Source: Stappia sp. (lineage in GTDB: Bacteria > Pseudomonadota > Alphaproteobacteria > Rhizobiales > Stappiaceae). From it: a stretch of 64,000 bases of DNA. The notes under the pieces were generated by a model that ran no database searches, had not been told where the DNA came from, and saw nothing but the letters and a program-made list of their open reading frames with translations. The translations under genes were made by a program, and so were the position numbers. Where the stretch lies: NCBI RefSeq assembly GCF_040110915.1, contig NZ_CP157793.1, forward strand, positions 3,174,939 through 3,238,938, in the 5' to 3' direction. Shown one piece after another: positions 27,706-36,658 of the stretch. Each line of letters starts with the position of its first letter. The stretch's first letter is position 1.

Positions 27706-28650
27706 TCAGGCGCTTGTGCTGCGCCCCTGGATTTCGGAGATTTCCTTCATCAGCCATTTTCTGAACACGTCCACATAGGACGTGGCGGCGACGGTGCCTT
27801 CGGCGCAGACGAACTTGTAGGACAGCGACGGCTGGATATAGCTCTCGGAGATCACGAAGATCCGGCCGGCCTTCACGTCCTGGTCGATGAGGGAGCGATC
27901 CGCGAGCGCGATCCCCTGACCGGAACGGACGACCTCGATGATCGTGTGCTGGTCGTCGAAAACGAGATTGGGGTGATTGCCGCCGGTCTCGATCCGCTCC
28001 TGGTCGAGCCAGCTCTCCCAGTCCTTCAGGTCGCGATAGTTCAAACGGGTGACATCCGGACGGCGCAGCAGGTCCATGGGGCTCTCGACGCTCCCCATGA
28101 GATCGCCGCCGCACACGGGAACGAGCTTTTCGCGCAGCAACTCGAAGGAATGCGTCCCGGCCGGCGCGTCCTCGCAATACTCGATGAAGACGTCGTCGGG
28201 TCCCGGCGAGGAGGCGCTGGAGCGGACGTTGTTCAGATGCAGCTGCAATCCCGGATTCTCGTTCATGAAGTCGGAGATTCGCGGCGCGATCACCTTCAGG
28301 GCGAAGAACGGCCCCGCACTGACGTTCAGGGTCTTCGTGTCGCGAACCTTCCGGATGAGGGACAGGGTTTCGCTGATCTCGTCGAGGGCGCGTTTGCAGG
28401 TCTCGTTCAGAAGCATGCCCTGCGGTGTCAGGGAGATCCCCTTGCTGCCACGCACGAAGACGCGAACGCCGAGATTTTCTTCCAGCAGCTTGATCTGATG
28501 GCTGACGGCGCCCTGGCTGACGGAGAGCTCGTCGGCGGCCCTGGTGAAGCTCAGATGATGGGCGGCCGCTTCGAAGACCCGTATGGCCTTCAGGCTCGGG
28601 ATCCGCTTGCGCTCGGATCTGGCATGCGCCGGGTCATTAGATTTCCTCAT
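27706..28650 (-). CDS. LysR-family regulator (GcvA-like)
   Basis: This 314-residue protein has a LysR helix-turn-helix (RVFEAAAHHLSFTRAADELS, then SQGAVSHQIKLLEENLG) of the GcvA-like subgroup, and an effector-binding domain. It is divergent from the amino acid ABC transporter operon and is the likely regulator of that operon and of the M81 peptidase. The intergenic region holds two identical AAAAAAATCATGA blocks (see separate entry). Confidence 0.92.
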   Translation of the reverse strand: MRKSNDPAHARSERKRIPSLKAIRVFEAAAHHLSFTRAADELSVSQGAVSHQIKLLEENLGVRVFVRGSKGISLTPQGMLLNETCKRALDEISETLSLIRKVRDTKTLNVSAGPFFALKVIAPRISDFMNENPGLQLHLNNVRSSASSPGPDDVFIEYCEDAPAGTHSFELLREKLVPVCGGDLMGSVESPMDLLRRPDVTRLNYRDLKDWESWLDQERIETGGNHPNLVFDDQHTIIEVVRSGQGIALADRSLIDQDVKAGRIFVISESYIQPSLSYKFVCAEGTVAATSYVDVFRKWLMKEISEIQGRSTSA

Positions 28651-28703
28651 GCCTTGGAATACTTCTTTTGCATTGTTCGATCAAGCAACGCAGGGATACT
28701 TTC

Positions 28704-28749
28704 AAAAAAATCATGATGTTCCGAACGGTCGATGGAAAAAAAATCATGA
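28704..28749. promoter_or_regulatory. Two phased direct repeats upstream of the amino acid ABC operon
   Basis: The 13-mer AAAAAAATCATGA occurs at 28704-28716 and again at 28737-28749. The 33-bp offset is about three helical turns, so both copies face the same side of the DNA. This suits a dimer-of-dimers regulator such as the adjacent LysR protein, or simple DNA bending. The second copy lies 74 bp before the binding-protein ATG. Confidence 0.45.
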
Positions 28750-28823
28750 CCGGCGCGGAGACAGGGAACAAATCACGTCGCGAGACAGCGCGCTCGGACA
28801 GCCTGCGGTGGAGGAAACCAAGC

Positions 28824-29618
28824 ATGAAATCGCTCTTCAGGATCTCGGCGCTCACGGTCGCCATGACGATGGCGGGTCTTGTCCCGGCAACGGCCGAGAC
28901 GCTCAGGATGGGAACCGAGGGCGCTTACGCTCCGTTCAACTCCGTATCCGAAAACGGAGCGATCGAGGGCTTCGACGTGGATATCGGCAACGCCATCTGC
29001 GCGCAGATGAAGGTCGAGTGCGAGTGGAGCGTCCATGACTGGGGCGGCATCATTCCCGCGCTCAACGCCAGGAAATTCGATGTCATGGTGGCGTCGATGG
29101 CAATCACGCCCGCGCGCCAGAAGGCGGTCAGTTTCACCGATCCCTATTATTACAACGCCATGCGCTTCGTGAAGCTCAAGGACGTCGCGCTCACGGACGC
29201 CAGGCCGGAAACGCTCAAGGGGCTGACCATCGGCGCGCAACAGGGCGCCGTCTCGGCGAAGGTGCTGGACGACTGGTTCCCCGACAGCGACATCAAGCTC
29301 TTTCCCAAGCTCGGCGAAGCGTTGATGGACCTGGAAAGCGGCCGCATCGATCTGGTCCTGTCGAGCCAGTTCGCCATCGGCGACTGGATGGACGACGGCG
29401 TGGAGTGTTGCGAGTTCGTCGGCGAAAGCTTCCTGATGGACGGCACCGTCGGCGCCGGCATCGCCTTCCGCAAGGACGATGACGCCTTGCGGGCCCGGGT
29501 CAACGAGGCGCTCAGGACGATCATCGACAACGGCACCTACGACGAGATCCGCAAGACGTATTTCGACTTCGACATCATGAGCAAGCCCGTCTACGTGAGC
29601 GAACTGTTCAACCGGTAA
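28824..29618 (+). CDS. Polar amino acid ABC transporter binding protein
   Basis: ATG 28824 lies 7 nt after GAGGAAA; the product has 264 residues. A signal peptide (ISALTVAMTMAGLVPATAE) precedes a family-3 solute-binding fold. The ligand-site marks are GTEGAYAPFNSVSENGAIEG, FDVDIGNAICAQM and MVASMAITPARQKAVSFTDP. The sequence is closest in kind to lysine/arginine/ornithine/histidine-binding proteins. It heads an operon with two permeases and an ATPase. A 12-bp intercistronic hairpin follows the stop. Confidence 0.93.
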   Translation: MKSLFRISALTVAMTMAGLVPATAETLRMGTEGAYAPFNSVSENGAIEGFDVDIGNAICAQMKVECEWSVHDWGGIIPALNARKFDVMVASMAITPARQKAVSFTDPYYYNAMRFVKLKDVALTDARPETLKGLTIGAQQGAVSAKVLDDWFPDSDIKLFPKLGEALMDLESGRIDLVLSSQFAIGDWMDDGVECCEFVGESFLMDGTVGAGIAFRKDDDALRARVNEALRTIIDNGTYDEIRKTYFDFDIMSKPVYVSELFNR

Positions 29619-29657
29619 TCCGCACAGGCCCGCGTCCCTGCGGCGCAGGTCGTCGCA

Positions 29658-29695
29658 GGCAGGCCGGACACCTTGATGCACGGGTCCGGTCTGCC
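29658..29695 (+). repeat. Intercistronic hairpin after the amino acid binding-protein gene
   Basis: GGCAGGCCGGAC (29658-29669) pairs with GTCCGGTCTGCC (29684-29695) over 12 bp with a single G-U pair and a 14-nt loop. No T-run follows. Its place between the receptor gene and the permease genes suggests an mRNA-stabilising or attenuating element. Confidence 0.5.
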
Positions 29696-29754
29696 GCCAT
29701 CCCCTCGCCACAGCGGGCGTCGCGCCTCTCCGGCGCGGCCCGACAGAGGACGAC

Positions 29755-30480
29755 ATGACCTGGTTGAACTCTCTTTCCTACGGAAGCGGCGGCTGGGGCG
29801 ATGAACTGTTGTACGGGCTGGGCGTCACGCTCGCCCTGGCCATCGCGACCTTTCCCTTCGCCATCGTCCTGTCGTTTCTGATCCACTGGGCCAAGGTGTC
29901 GCGCCATATGCCGGTCAGGCTGTTCGGGCGCGCCTATACGACGGTCTTCAAGAGCCTGCCGGAAATCCTGACGCTGCTGATCCTCTACTACCAGTCGCAG
30001 GCAATCGTATCGTGGCTGGTGGAGGTCATCGCCCCCGGCTCCAACCTGTCGATCAGCCCCTTCGTGGCCGGCATGATGGCGCTCGCCTTCGTGATCAGCG
30101 CCTATGGCAGCGAAGTGGTCCGCGCCGCGCTCAACGCCGTCGGCAAGGGGCAGTTCGAGGCCGCCGCGTCTCTCGGCCTGTCTCCGGTCAACGCCTTCGT
30201 CAAGGTCATCCTGCCGCAGGTGTGGCGCCACGCCATTCCCGGCTTCGGCAATCTCTGGGTCATCCTGCTCAAGGACACCTCGCTGGTGTCGGTCATCACC
30301 TTGTTCGAGCTGACCCATGTGGCGACGGTCGCCATCAATGCCACCCGCCAGCCGTTCCTGTTCTTCGGCCTGATCTCGGTCATCTACGTCGTGCTGGTCA
30401 CGCTTTCGACCCGGGCGCAGAAGCAGGTCGAGAAGCGCGTCTCCAGAGGCTTCATCCGGGAGGAGACCGGCGATGTTTGA
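29755..30480 (+). CDS. Amino acid ABC transporter permease (HisQ-like)
   Basis: This 241-residue membrane protein has the permease EAA-type loop EAAASLGLSPVNAFVKVILPQ and a typical HisQ/GlnP helix pattern (LLYGLGVTLALAIATFPFAI at the start). It forms one half of the translocation pore with the next gene product, whose start it overlaps by 8 nt. Confidence 0.93.
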   Translation: MTWLNSLSYGSGGWGDELLYGLGVTLALAIATFPFAIVLSFLIHWAKVSRHMPVRLFGRAYTTVFKSLPEILTLLILYYQSQAIVSWLVEVIAPGSNLSISPFVAGMMALAFVISAYGSEVVRAALNAVGKGQFEAAASLGLSPVNAFVKVILPQVWRHAIPGFGNLWVILLKDTSLVSVITLFELTHVATVAINATRQPFLFFGLISVIYVVLVTLSTRAQKQVEKRVSRGFIREETGDV

Positions 30481-31147
30481 CCTCTATTTCGGAGAATTGT
30501 CGCGCTGGAACGACGGCCTCGTCCTCACGGCGGTGATGAGCACCCTGTCGGTCGTGATCGGCTTCTTCGTGGCCCTGCCGATCGCGCTGGCCCGGTCCCG
30601 ATCGAAAGGGATCCTCGGCTTTCTCGCGCTTGGATACGTCAACATCTTCCGCGGCGTGCCGCTGCTCGTGCTGATGTTCCTGATCTACTACGGCTCGGGC
30701 CAGTTCAGCCGGGAGCTTCGCGCCCTCGGCCTGTGGTGGTTCTTCCGCGACGCCTATTACTGCGGCCTTCTCGCGCTCGTGCTGAACACGACCGCCTATC
30801 AGGCGGAGATCATCCGGGGCAGTCTCGACACCATCTCCACGTCGGTTCTGGAAACCAACGCGGCACTCAACCTGACCCGCTGGACGAGCTTTCGCCGGGT
30901 GCTGCTGCCCATTGCCTTCGCCAAGGCGCTGCCGCCGCTCGGCAACGAATACATCCTGATGGTCAAGGCGACATCGCTGCTGGCGATCATCACCGTCTTC
31001 GACCTGATGGGACAGGCGCGGATGATCTTCTCCGAGACCTTCGACCTGCGCGTCTACTACATCGCGGCCGCGCACTATCTGGTGCTGGTTCTGCTCATCG
31101 AATGGGTGCTGCGCCGGATCGAGACCAGAATCAAATGGATGGCCTGA
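30473..31147 (+). CDS. Amino acid ABC transporter permease (HisM-like)
   Basis: This 224-residue inner-membrane protein has the early segment [20 protein letters not shown], the export-gate motif [20 protein letters not shown], and a weak EAA loop ([20 protein letters not shown]). It pairs with the HisQ-like protein. Its 5' end overlaps the HisQ-like gene, and the ATPase gene follows after 38 bp. Confidence 0.93.
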   Translation: MFDLYFGELSRWNDGLVLTAVMSTLSVVIGFFVALPIALARSRSKGILGFLALGYVNIFRGVPLLVLMFLIYYGSGQFSRELRALGLWWFFRDAYYCGLLALVLNTTAYQAEIIRGSLDTISTSVLETNAALNLTRWTSFRRVLLPIAFAKALPPLGNEYILMVKATSLLAIITVFDLMGQARMIFSETFDLRVYYIAAAHYLVLVLLIEWVLRRIETRIKWMA

Positions 31148-31185
31148 TGGGCCTGGCCCCGGGTCAACCGACAAGGAGATCGGAG

Positions 31186-31929
31186 ATGCTTGCCGAGACC
31201 GCCATCAACTTCGAGAACATGAACAAGTACTTCGGGGCCTTCCATGTGTTGAAGGACATCAACCTGCAGATCGCGAAGGGCGAACGCATCGTGGTCTGCG
31301 GCCCGTCGGGCTCGGGCAAGTCGACCCTGATCCGTTGCGTCAATGCCCTGGAGAAATACCAGTCCGGGCACCTCTACGTGGACGGGATCGAGCTCGACGA
31401 CACGCAAGGCACCATCCGCAAGGTCCGCAATCACGTCGGCATGTGCTTCCAGCATTTCAATCTGTTCCCGCATCTGACCGCGCTCGACAACTGCACGCTG
31501 TCGCCGATCTGCACGCACAGGATCCCGAAGGCCGACGCGGAAGAGCAGGCGATGGACTATCTCGCCAAGGTGCGCATGGAAGGGTTCGCGCATAAATACC
31601 CCTCGCAACTGTCCGGCGGACAGCAGCAGCGCGTGGCCATCGCCCGCTCGCTGTGCATGAAGCCGGACATCATGCTGTTCGACGAGCCGACCTCCGCCCT
31701 CGACCCCGAAAGCATCTCCGAAGTCCTCGACGTGATGGTCGACCTCGCCGGCGGCGGGATGACCATGATGTGCGTCACGCACGAGATGGGCTTCGCGCGC
31801 AAAGTCGCGGACCGGGTGGTGTTCATGGATGCCGGCGAGATCGTCGAGGTCAACGAGCCGGAGGGCTTCTTCGCGAACCCCCGCGAGGAACGCTCGGCCA
31901 GGTTCCTCAAGCAGATCATCAATCACTGA
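31186..31929 (+). CDS. Amino acid ABC transporter ATP-binding protein (HisP/GlnQ type)
   Basis: ATG 31186 follows AAGGAGATCGGAG; the longer open frame upstream is out of family. The product has 247 residues, with Walker [11 protein letters not shown]-loop [17 protein letters not shown], signature [15 protein letters not shown] and Walker [17 protein letters not shown]. It drives import through the HisQ/HisM-like pair. The M81 peptidase gene follows 56 bp later in the same direction. Confidence 0.95.
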   Translation: MLAETAINFENMNKYFGAFHVLKDINLQIAKGERIVVCGPSGSGKSTLIRCVNALEKYQSGHLYVDGIELDDTQGTIRKVRNHVGMCFQHFNLFPHLTALDNCTLSPICTHRIPKADAEEQAMDYLAKVRMEGFAHKYPSQLSGGQQQRVAIARSLCMKPDIMLFDEPTSALDPESISEVLDVMVDLAGGGMTMMCVTHEMGFARKVADRVVFMDAGEIVEVNEPEGFFANPREERSARFLKQIINH

Positions 31930-31985
31930 TCCACCGGGCGCCCCGGCCTATCGGGGGCACGACGCCAACAAACGAGAGGCAAGGC

Positions 31986-33476
31986 ATGCGTTTTCGCGTG
32001 GCCGTGATCGGCTTCATCCATGAAAGCAACACCTTCACGTCGCTGATGACCGAGATGCAGGACTTCCGCTCCACCCAGTATTTCCTGGGGCAGGATGTTC
32101 TTGCGGAATTCAGAAACACCGGGTCGGAAATCGGCGGCTGCATCGATGTGGCCGAGGACAAGGGATGGTCGGCCGACTACATCCTTGGCGCCCATGCCCA
32201 GCCGGGCGGACCGGTCTCGGAAGCCGCCCGCACCGAGATCACGGGCGAATGCCTCCGCCGCCTCAAGGCCGGCGGCCCCTATGACGGCGTCTTCGTCGCG
32301 CTGCATGGCGCGATGGTGACCGAGACCGATCAGGATGGTGAAAGCCAGTTCCTGAGAGAACTGCGGACGGTCGTCGGCAACGACATTCCCATCGCTGTCA
32401 CGCTGGACCTGCATGCGAATGTCTTCGACGCGCTTTCGGAGCTTGCGCAGATCGCGGTGTCCTTCCGCACCTATCCGCATGTCGACCTGCGCGCGGTCGG
32501 TCGGGAGGCCAGCGAGCGCCTGCATGAGGCCATGGCCGGGCACAGCGTCCCGCGGATAGCGGTGCACCGCCCCCCGGTCCTGCTGGGGTGCGACGACGGC
32601 CGGACCTCCGACGACGGTCCGATGTGCCGCCTGCTGGAAAGCGCGGCGCGGGAGATGGAAGCGCCCGGCATCCTGAACGTGGCGATCAACGCCGGCTTTC
32701 CCGACGCCGACGTCTGGGCGTCGGGGCCGAGCGTTCTGGTGACCTACGACGCGCGGACCGCGACCCGCGAAACCGCCGACGCCGTCGCCCTGCGCATCTG
32801 CGACGAGATCTGGGAGCACCGCGACACCTGGAACGGTCCGATCCCGCTGGAGGAGTGCATGCGCAGACTGAAGGCGGCCGAACCGGGCAACGGTCCCATC
32901 GTGATCGCCGATTATGCCGACAATCCCGGCGGAGGCGCGCACAGCGACTGCACCGCGCTCATCTCGGCTCTTCTGGAGGCCGGCGTCGAAAACGCGGCGG
33001 CAGCCGCACTGCTCGACCCCGAGGCGGCGGCCCTGCTTGCCCGGCGTGGCGTCGGGGCCGAAGTCACCCTCGCCATCGGCGGCAAGATCGACCCGACCGT
33101 CGGCGGCGGACCGATCGAGGTGACCGGCACGGTCATGGCGGTCAGCGACGGCCGCTTCCACTTCGAGGGCCCGATGTTCACCGGGTTGCCCGCGTCGACG
33201 GGCACCAGCGTGTGCCTGCGCGTCGACGGCCTCGACATCATGATCGTGTCCGAGCGGATGCAGCTCTACGACCTGAATATCCTGCGCGTGGTGGGAATAG
33301 AACCGGCCGAGAAATCGATCGTCGCCGTGAAGTCCATGAACCACTTCAAGGGCGCGTTCCGGCCCATTGCCTCGCAGATCATCGTGACCGACGCGGGAGG
33401 CCTGTGTTCGCCCGATCTGTCGCGGCGCACCTACACACGGGTCCGTCGCCCGGTCTTTCCTCTCGACACGCTGTGA
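31986..33476 (+). CDS. M81-family metallopeptidase (MlrC/microcystinase-C-like)
   Basis: ATG 31986 after AGGCAAGG gives 496 residues. The N-terminal domain has FIHESNTFTSLMTEM and the putative zinc ligands in VTLDLHANVFDAL and FRTYPHVDLR; the C-terminal MlrC domain has IADYADNPGGGAHSD. MlrC cleaves linearised microcystin, but most family members sit beside peptide or amino acid transporters and act on other modified peptides. The gene lies directly behind the amino acid ABC genes and ends convergent to a D-amino-acid-dehydrogenase-like gene, which points to catabolism of an unusual amino acid or small peptide. Confidence 0.9.
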   Translation: MRFRVAVIGFIHESNTFTSLMTEMQDFRSTQYFLGQDVLAEFRNTGSEIGGCIDVAEDKGWSADYILGAHAQPGGPVSEAARTEITGECLRRLKAGGPYDGVFVALHGAMVTETDQDGESQFLRELRTVVGNDIPIAVTLDLHANVFDALSELAQIAVSFRTYPHVDLRAVGREASERLHEAMAGHSVPRIAVHRPPVLLGCDDGRTSDDGPMCRLLESAAREMEAPGILNVAINAGFPDADVWASGPSVLVTYDARTATRETADAVALRICDEIWEHRDTWNGPIPLEECMRRLKAAEPGNGPIVIADYADNPGGGAHSDCTALISALLEAGVENAAAAALLDPEAAALLARRGVGAEVTLAIGGKIDPTVGGGPIEVTGTVMAVSDGRFHFEGPMFTGLPASTGTSVCLRVDGLDIMIVSERMQLYDLNILRVVGIEPAEKSIVAVKSMNHFKGAFRPIASQIIVTDAGGLCSPDLSRRTYTRVRRPVFPLDTL

Positions 33477-33479
33477 CCG

Positions 33480-33510
33480 CCGGCGCGGAATTGCCCCTGC
33501 GGCGCGCCGG
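33480..33510. terminator. Possible bidirectional terminator between convergent genes
   Basis: CCGGCGCG (33480-33487) and CGCGCCGG (33503-33510) are exact inverted repeats with a 15-nt loop in the 64-bp gap between the convergent M81 and DadA-like genes. No T-run follows on either strand, so efficiency as an intrinsic terminator is doubtful. Confidence 0.35.
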
Positions 33511-33540
33511 ATAGGGGATGGCCGCCCGCCGGCGCGCGCC

Positions 33541-34755
33541 TCACCCGGATGCGGTGCGCCCGGCGACCAGATCGCCGACGATACGGGCGGTGACGGGCGC
33601 CAGCGTCAGCCCCAGATGGCCGTGACCGAAGGCGAGGATCACCTCGGGCGCCCCGCGCACCGGGCGGATGACCGGCACCGAATCCGGCATCGACGGACGA
33701 AACCCCAGCCAGGTGCGATCCGGTTTGCCCAGATCGGGGAAGAAGGTCCGCGCGCCCTCCTCCAGCTGGGCAAACCGCCGCGCGTTGGCCGGTGCGGCCA
33801 GATCGCCCAGTTCCACCAGCCCCGCGATGCGCAAACGCCCCTGCATCGGCACCATGTAGAAGCCCCGGGAGGTCGGCGAGACGGGACGCGACAGAAGCGG
33901 CGTCGGCATGTCGAACTCGATGTGATAGCCACGCTCCGTGTCGAGCGGCACCCGCTCGCCGGCCTGCGCCACAAGCGCCCTGGAGTGCGCCCCGGCCGCG
34001 ATCACGACGCGGCGCGCGGTGAGCGCGCCCTCGGGCGTGGTCACCCGCACGCGGGCGCTCTGCCGCTCCAGCCGCACGGCCCGCCGGGGCAGGATGCGGA
34101 CGCCCGCCCGCGTGGCCGCCACCGCGAGACGGCGCATCGCCTCGCCCGGGTCCGTCATGCTCATGGCGTCGGGAAACAGCACCGCGCCCCCTTCGAAGGG
34201 CGGCAAGTGCGGCTCCAGCCGGCTCAGGTCGTCGCTCGACAGCAGTTCCTGCGCGATGCCATGGGTGCCGCGCAGGGCAATGTCCGCTTGCGCGGCCCTG
34301 AAATCGCGCATCGAGGTATAGGCGTAGACGCAGCCATTGTGCCGGAACAGATCGTCCGCCGCGATCTGCGCCGACAGCTCATGCCACCCGCCGGAGGCCT
34401 CGGCCAGCAGCGGCGCCAGGGCGGCGACGTTGCGACGCATCCGGCCCGGCAGGGATTCATAGGCAAAGCGCAGCAACCAGGGAAACAGCGTCGGCAACGC
34501 CGCCTTGCGCACCGACAGCGGCGAAACCCGGCTGAACAGCAGATCGGGCAGATTGCGCAGCACGGCCGGTGTTCCGACCGGAATGATGGCATATTCGGCG
34601 ATCGTGCCGGCATTGCCATAGGAGGCGCCGGAGCCCGGCTCGTTGGGCTCCAGCAAGGTCACCTCGCGCCCCTCGTCGGCCAGCCGCAGGGCCGCTGACA
34701 GGCCGATGACACCGCCACCGATGACCAGAATTTCCGTGTCCGTCGCTGCCGACAT
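33541..34755 (-). CDS. FAD-dependent D-amino-acid dehydrogenase-like oxidoreductase
   Basis: I use ATG 34755 (MSAATDTEILVIGGGVIG), which is 8 nt from GGGGGAGG; ATG 34761 is only 2 nt from it. The product has 404 residues. The FAD dinucleotide motif ILVIGGGVIGLSAALRLADEG is N-terminal and a second cofactor block FGHGHLGLTLAPVTA lies near the end. This is the DadA/glycine-oxidase-like DAO family, which deaminates D-amino acids or cis-4-hydroxyproline. It lies 86 bp downstream of the MocR regulator on the same strand, so the two may be co-expressed. Confidence 0.9.
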   Translation of the reverse strand: MSAATDTEILVIGGGVIGLSAALRLADEGREVTLLEPNEPGSGASYGNAGTIAEYAIIPVGTPAVLRNLPDLLFSRVSPLSVRKAALPTLFPWLLRFAYESLPGRMRRNVAALAPLLAEASGGWHELSAQIAADDLFRHNGCVYAYTSMRDFRAAQADIALRGTHGIAQELLSSDDLSRLEPHLPPFEGGAVLFPDAMSMTDPGEAMRRLAVAATRAGVRILPRRAVRLERQSARVRVTTPEGALTARRVVIAAGAHSRALVAQAGERVPLDTERGYHIEFDMPTPLLSRPVSPTSRGFYMVPMQGRLRIAGLVELGDLAAPANARRFAQLEEGARTFFPDLGKPDRTWLGFRPSMPDSVPVIRPVRGAPEVILAFGHGHLGLTLAPVTARIVGDLVAGRTASG

Positions 34756-34841
34756 GGACATCGCCTCCCCCGTTCGAATTCGTGAAGATCGCAACCGCGC
34801 GGGGTTCCCGCTCCGGCCTTGGCGCTCCGCCCTCCGGCGGC

Positions 34842-36227
34842 TCAGATCACCGGCTCCAGCAGATGCCGGTCGTCCCGCAACACCTCGCGCAGACGCGTCA
34901 GCGCCTCGCGCAACTGCGCGCGCGAACGCGCCGCCCCGACATTGAGGCGCACCGCATGCGGCACGGCGTTGCGGCTGATGGCGAAGGCTTCGCCCGACAG
35001 CACGCCGACGCCGGCCTGCGCGGCGGCGCGCACGAAGGCATTCGCATGCCACGGCTCCGGCAGGTGGACCCAGGCGTGGGGCGCCTGCGGATCCTGCGAC
35101 AGGTCGACGTCGCCCAGCAGCTCGCGCACGAGCATCTGACGCGCTTCGAACTCGCGCTTCTGCCCCTCCAGGATCCGTCCGACCTGGCCGTCCTCGATCA
35201 GGCGCGCGGCGATCAGCGCCGTCAGCGGCCCCGTGCTCCAGCAGTTGATGCGCAGCATCGCCGCGATATCGCCAACCAGCGACGCCGGCGCCAGAACCGC
35301 CCCGAAGCGCAGACCCGGCGCAATGCTCTTGGAAAAGCCGCTCAGGTGGATCGTGATATCGGGATCGCTCGCCACGAACGCCCGGGGCGCCCCGTCCTTC
35401 AGCGGCCGATAGACATCGTCCTCGATCAGCAGCGCACCGTGGTTCCGGGCGATCCCGGCAAGGGCGCGGCGGCGCTCCTCGGCCAGCGTGACGGTGGTCG
35501 GATTGTGCAAGGTCGGCACCAGGAACACCGCGCGCGGCGCCAGCTCGGCACAGGCACCGGCAAGGGTCTCGGGCCGCATGCCCTCGTCGTCCATGTCCAC
35601 CGGCTTCAGAACGAGGTCGAGCGACCGGCACAATGCGCCGATCCCCTGATAGGTGAGCGCATCGGCGAGGATGACATCGCCCGGCCGGGCGATCGCCGCC
35701 AGCACGCAGGAGAGCCCGTGCTGCGCGCCGTTGGTCACCAACAGCCGCTGCGCCGGGGCCTCACCCTCGATCTGCGCGGCAAGCCAGCCGGCAACCGCCT
35801 CGCGCGCCCAGTCTGGGCCTTCCGGTTCGTGAAAATCCTGCAGCGCGGCGTAACGCGGGTCTTCCGGCAGGCGCGGCAGCAGCGCTGCGAGCGCTTCCAG
35901 ATAGCCGGTCGTCGCCGGACGGTTCACCGACAGGTCGATATAGCCCTGCTCGTCCAGCGGCGCGGACTTGAAATGCGCCGCCTCCCGGCCAGAGGCAACC
36001 AGCGACCCCCGGCCCGGGCGGCTCGTGACCAGGCCCCGCTCCTGCAGATCGGCAAAGGCACGGGTGACCGTCGTCAGATTCACCCCCGCCTGACGCGCGA
36101 TATCGCGTTGCGGCGGCAACCGCTCCCCGGCGGACAACTCGCCGCAGGCGATCTTCGCGGCGATGGCGTTGGCAATCTGACGGTAGATCGGCGTATCCGC
36201 GTCGGCGAACGCGGTCTTGTCGAACAA
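34842..36227 (-). CDS. MocR-type regulator (GntR winged helix fused to an aminotransferase fold)
   Basis: The GntR domain (TPIYRQIANAIAAKIACGEL, then RDIARQAGVNLTTVTRAFA) leads into a class-I aminotransferase-like domain. Its PLP lysine is in HLSGFSKSIAPGLRFG and the aspartate in LLIEDDVYRPL. The start is uncertain. The frame stays open to an ATG at 36467, but the upstream ~80 residues are Arg-rich and unlike the family. I take TTG 36227; CTG codons at 36236/36239 sit closer to an AGGAGAGG. MocR proteins sense PLP or amino compounds. It is divergent from the second TRAP operon and upstream of the DadA-like gene. Confidence 0.88.
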   Translation of the reverse strand: MFDKTAFADADTPIYRQIANAIAAKIACGELSAGERLPPQRDIARQAGVNLTTVTRAFADLQERGLVTSRPGRGSLVASGREAAHFKSAPLDEQGYIDLSVNRPATTGYLEALAALLPRLPEDPRYAALQDFHEPEGPDWAREAVAGWLAAQIEGEAPAQRLLVTNGAQHGLSCVLAAIARPGDVILADALTYQGIGALCRSLDLVLKPVDMDDEGMRPETLAGACAELAPRAVFLVPTLHNPTTVTLAEERRRALAGIARNHGALLIEDDVYRPLKDGAPRAFVASDPDITIHLSGFSKSIAPGLRFGAVLAPASLVGDIAAMLRINCWSTGPLTALIAARLIEDGQVGRILEGQKREFEARQMLVRELLGDVDLSQDPQAPHAWVHLPEPWHANAFVRAAAQAGVGVLSGEAFAISRNAVPHAVRLNVGAARSRAQLREALTRLREVLRDDRHLLEPVI

Positions 36228-36658
36228 TGCGGACAGCAGACCTCTCCTCTCTTCCCGTCGTCTCGTCAGCCACGCCGCCGCAACGCTCGACCGCCCGGCC
36301 TTGCGTCGCGCCCCGCTTGCGTGTCGCCCCCGGACCTCTTGGCCGGCGCTTCTTGGCCGGCGCCTCTTGGCTGACGCCCGGCCGCCCGCGTCCGTCAGAC
36401 CTTCCGCCCTATGGCATAGCACCGCTTTTTGTCTGACGTAAATACCGGACAATACCCAGACAAGCACGACATCTTACGCGACGCAAGATCAGCCCGCCAA
36501 TCGATTCTTTCGGAATATTTCGCAAATCACCGATTGACGGACCAAAAAAATCACTGATAGCGTTTGATTGATCGTTTTGTATGGTCACACAATCTCCACT
36601 CGCGGAGGTCGCGCCGCACCGGCGCGAAGGAGTGGCGCACTGCTGGAGGAGCACCCGG
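36228..36658. other. Gap between MocR and the second TRAP operon
   Basis: About 430 bp without a convincing gene; part is covered by the improbable MocR extension. The right half (36420-36600) is AT-rich and should contain both divergent promoters. AAAAAAATCACTGA at 36544-36557 resembles the AAAAAAATCATGA direct repeats upstream of the amino acid ABC operon. No confident -35/-10 pair was found. A GGAGGA ribosome-binding site at 36645-36650 precedes the dctP ATG. Confidence 0.5.
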
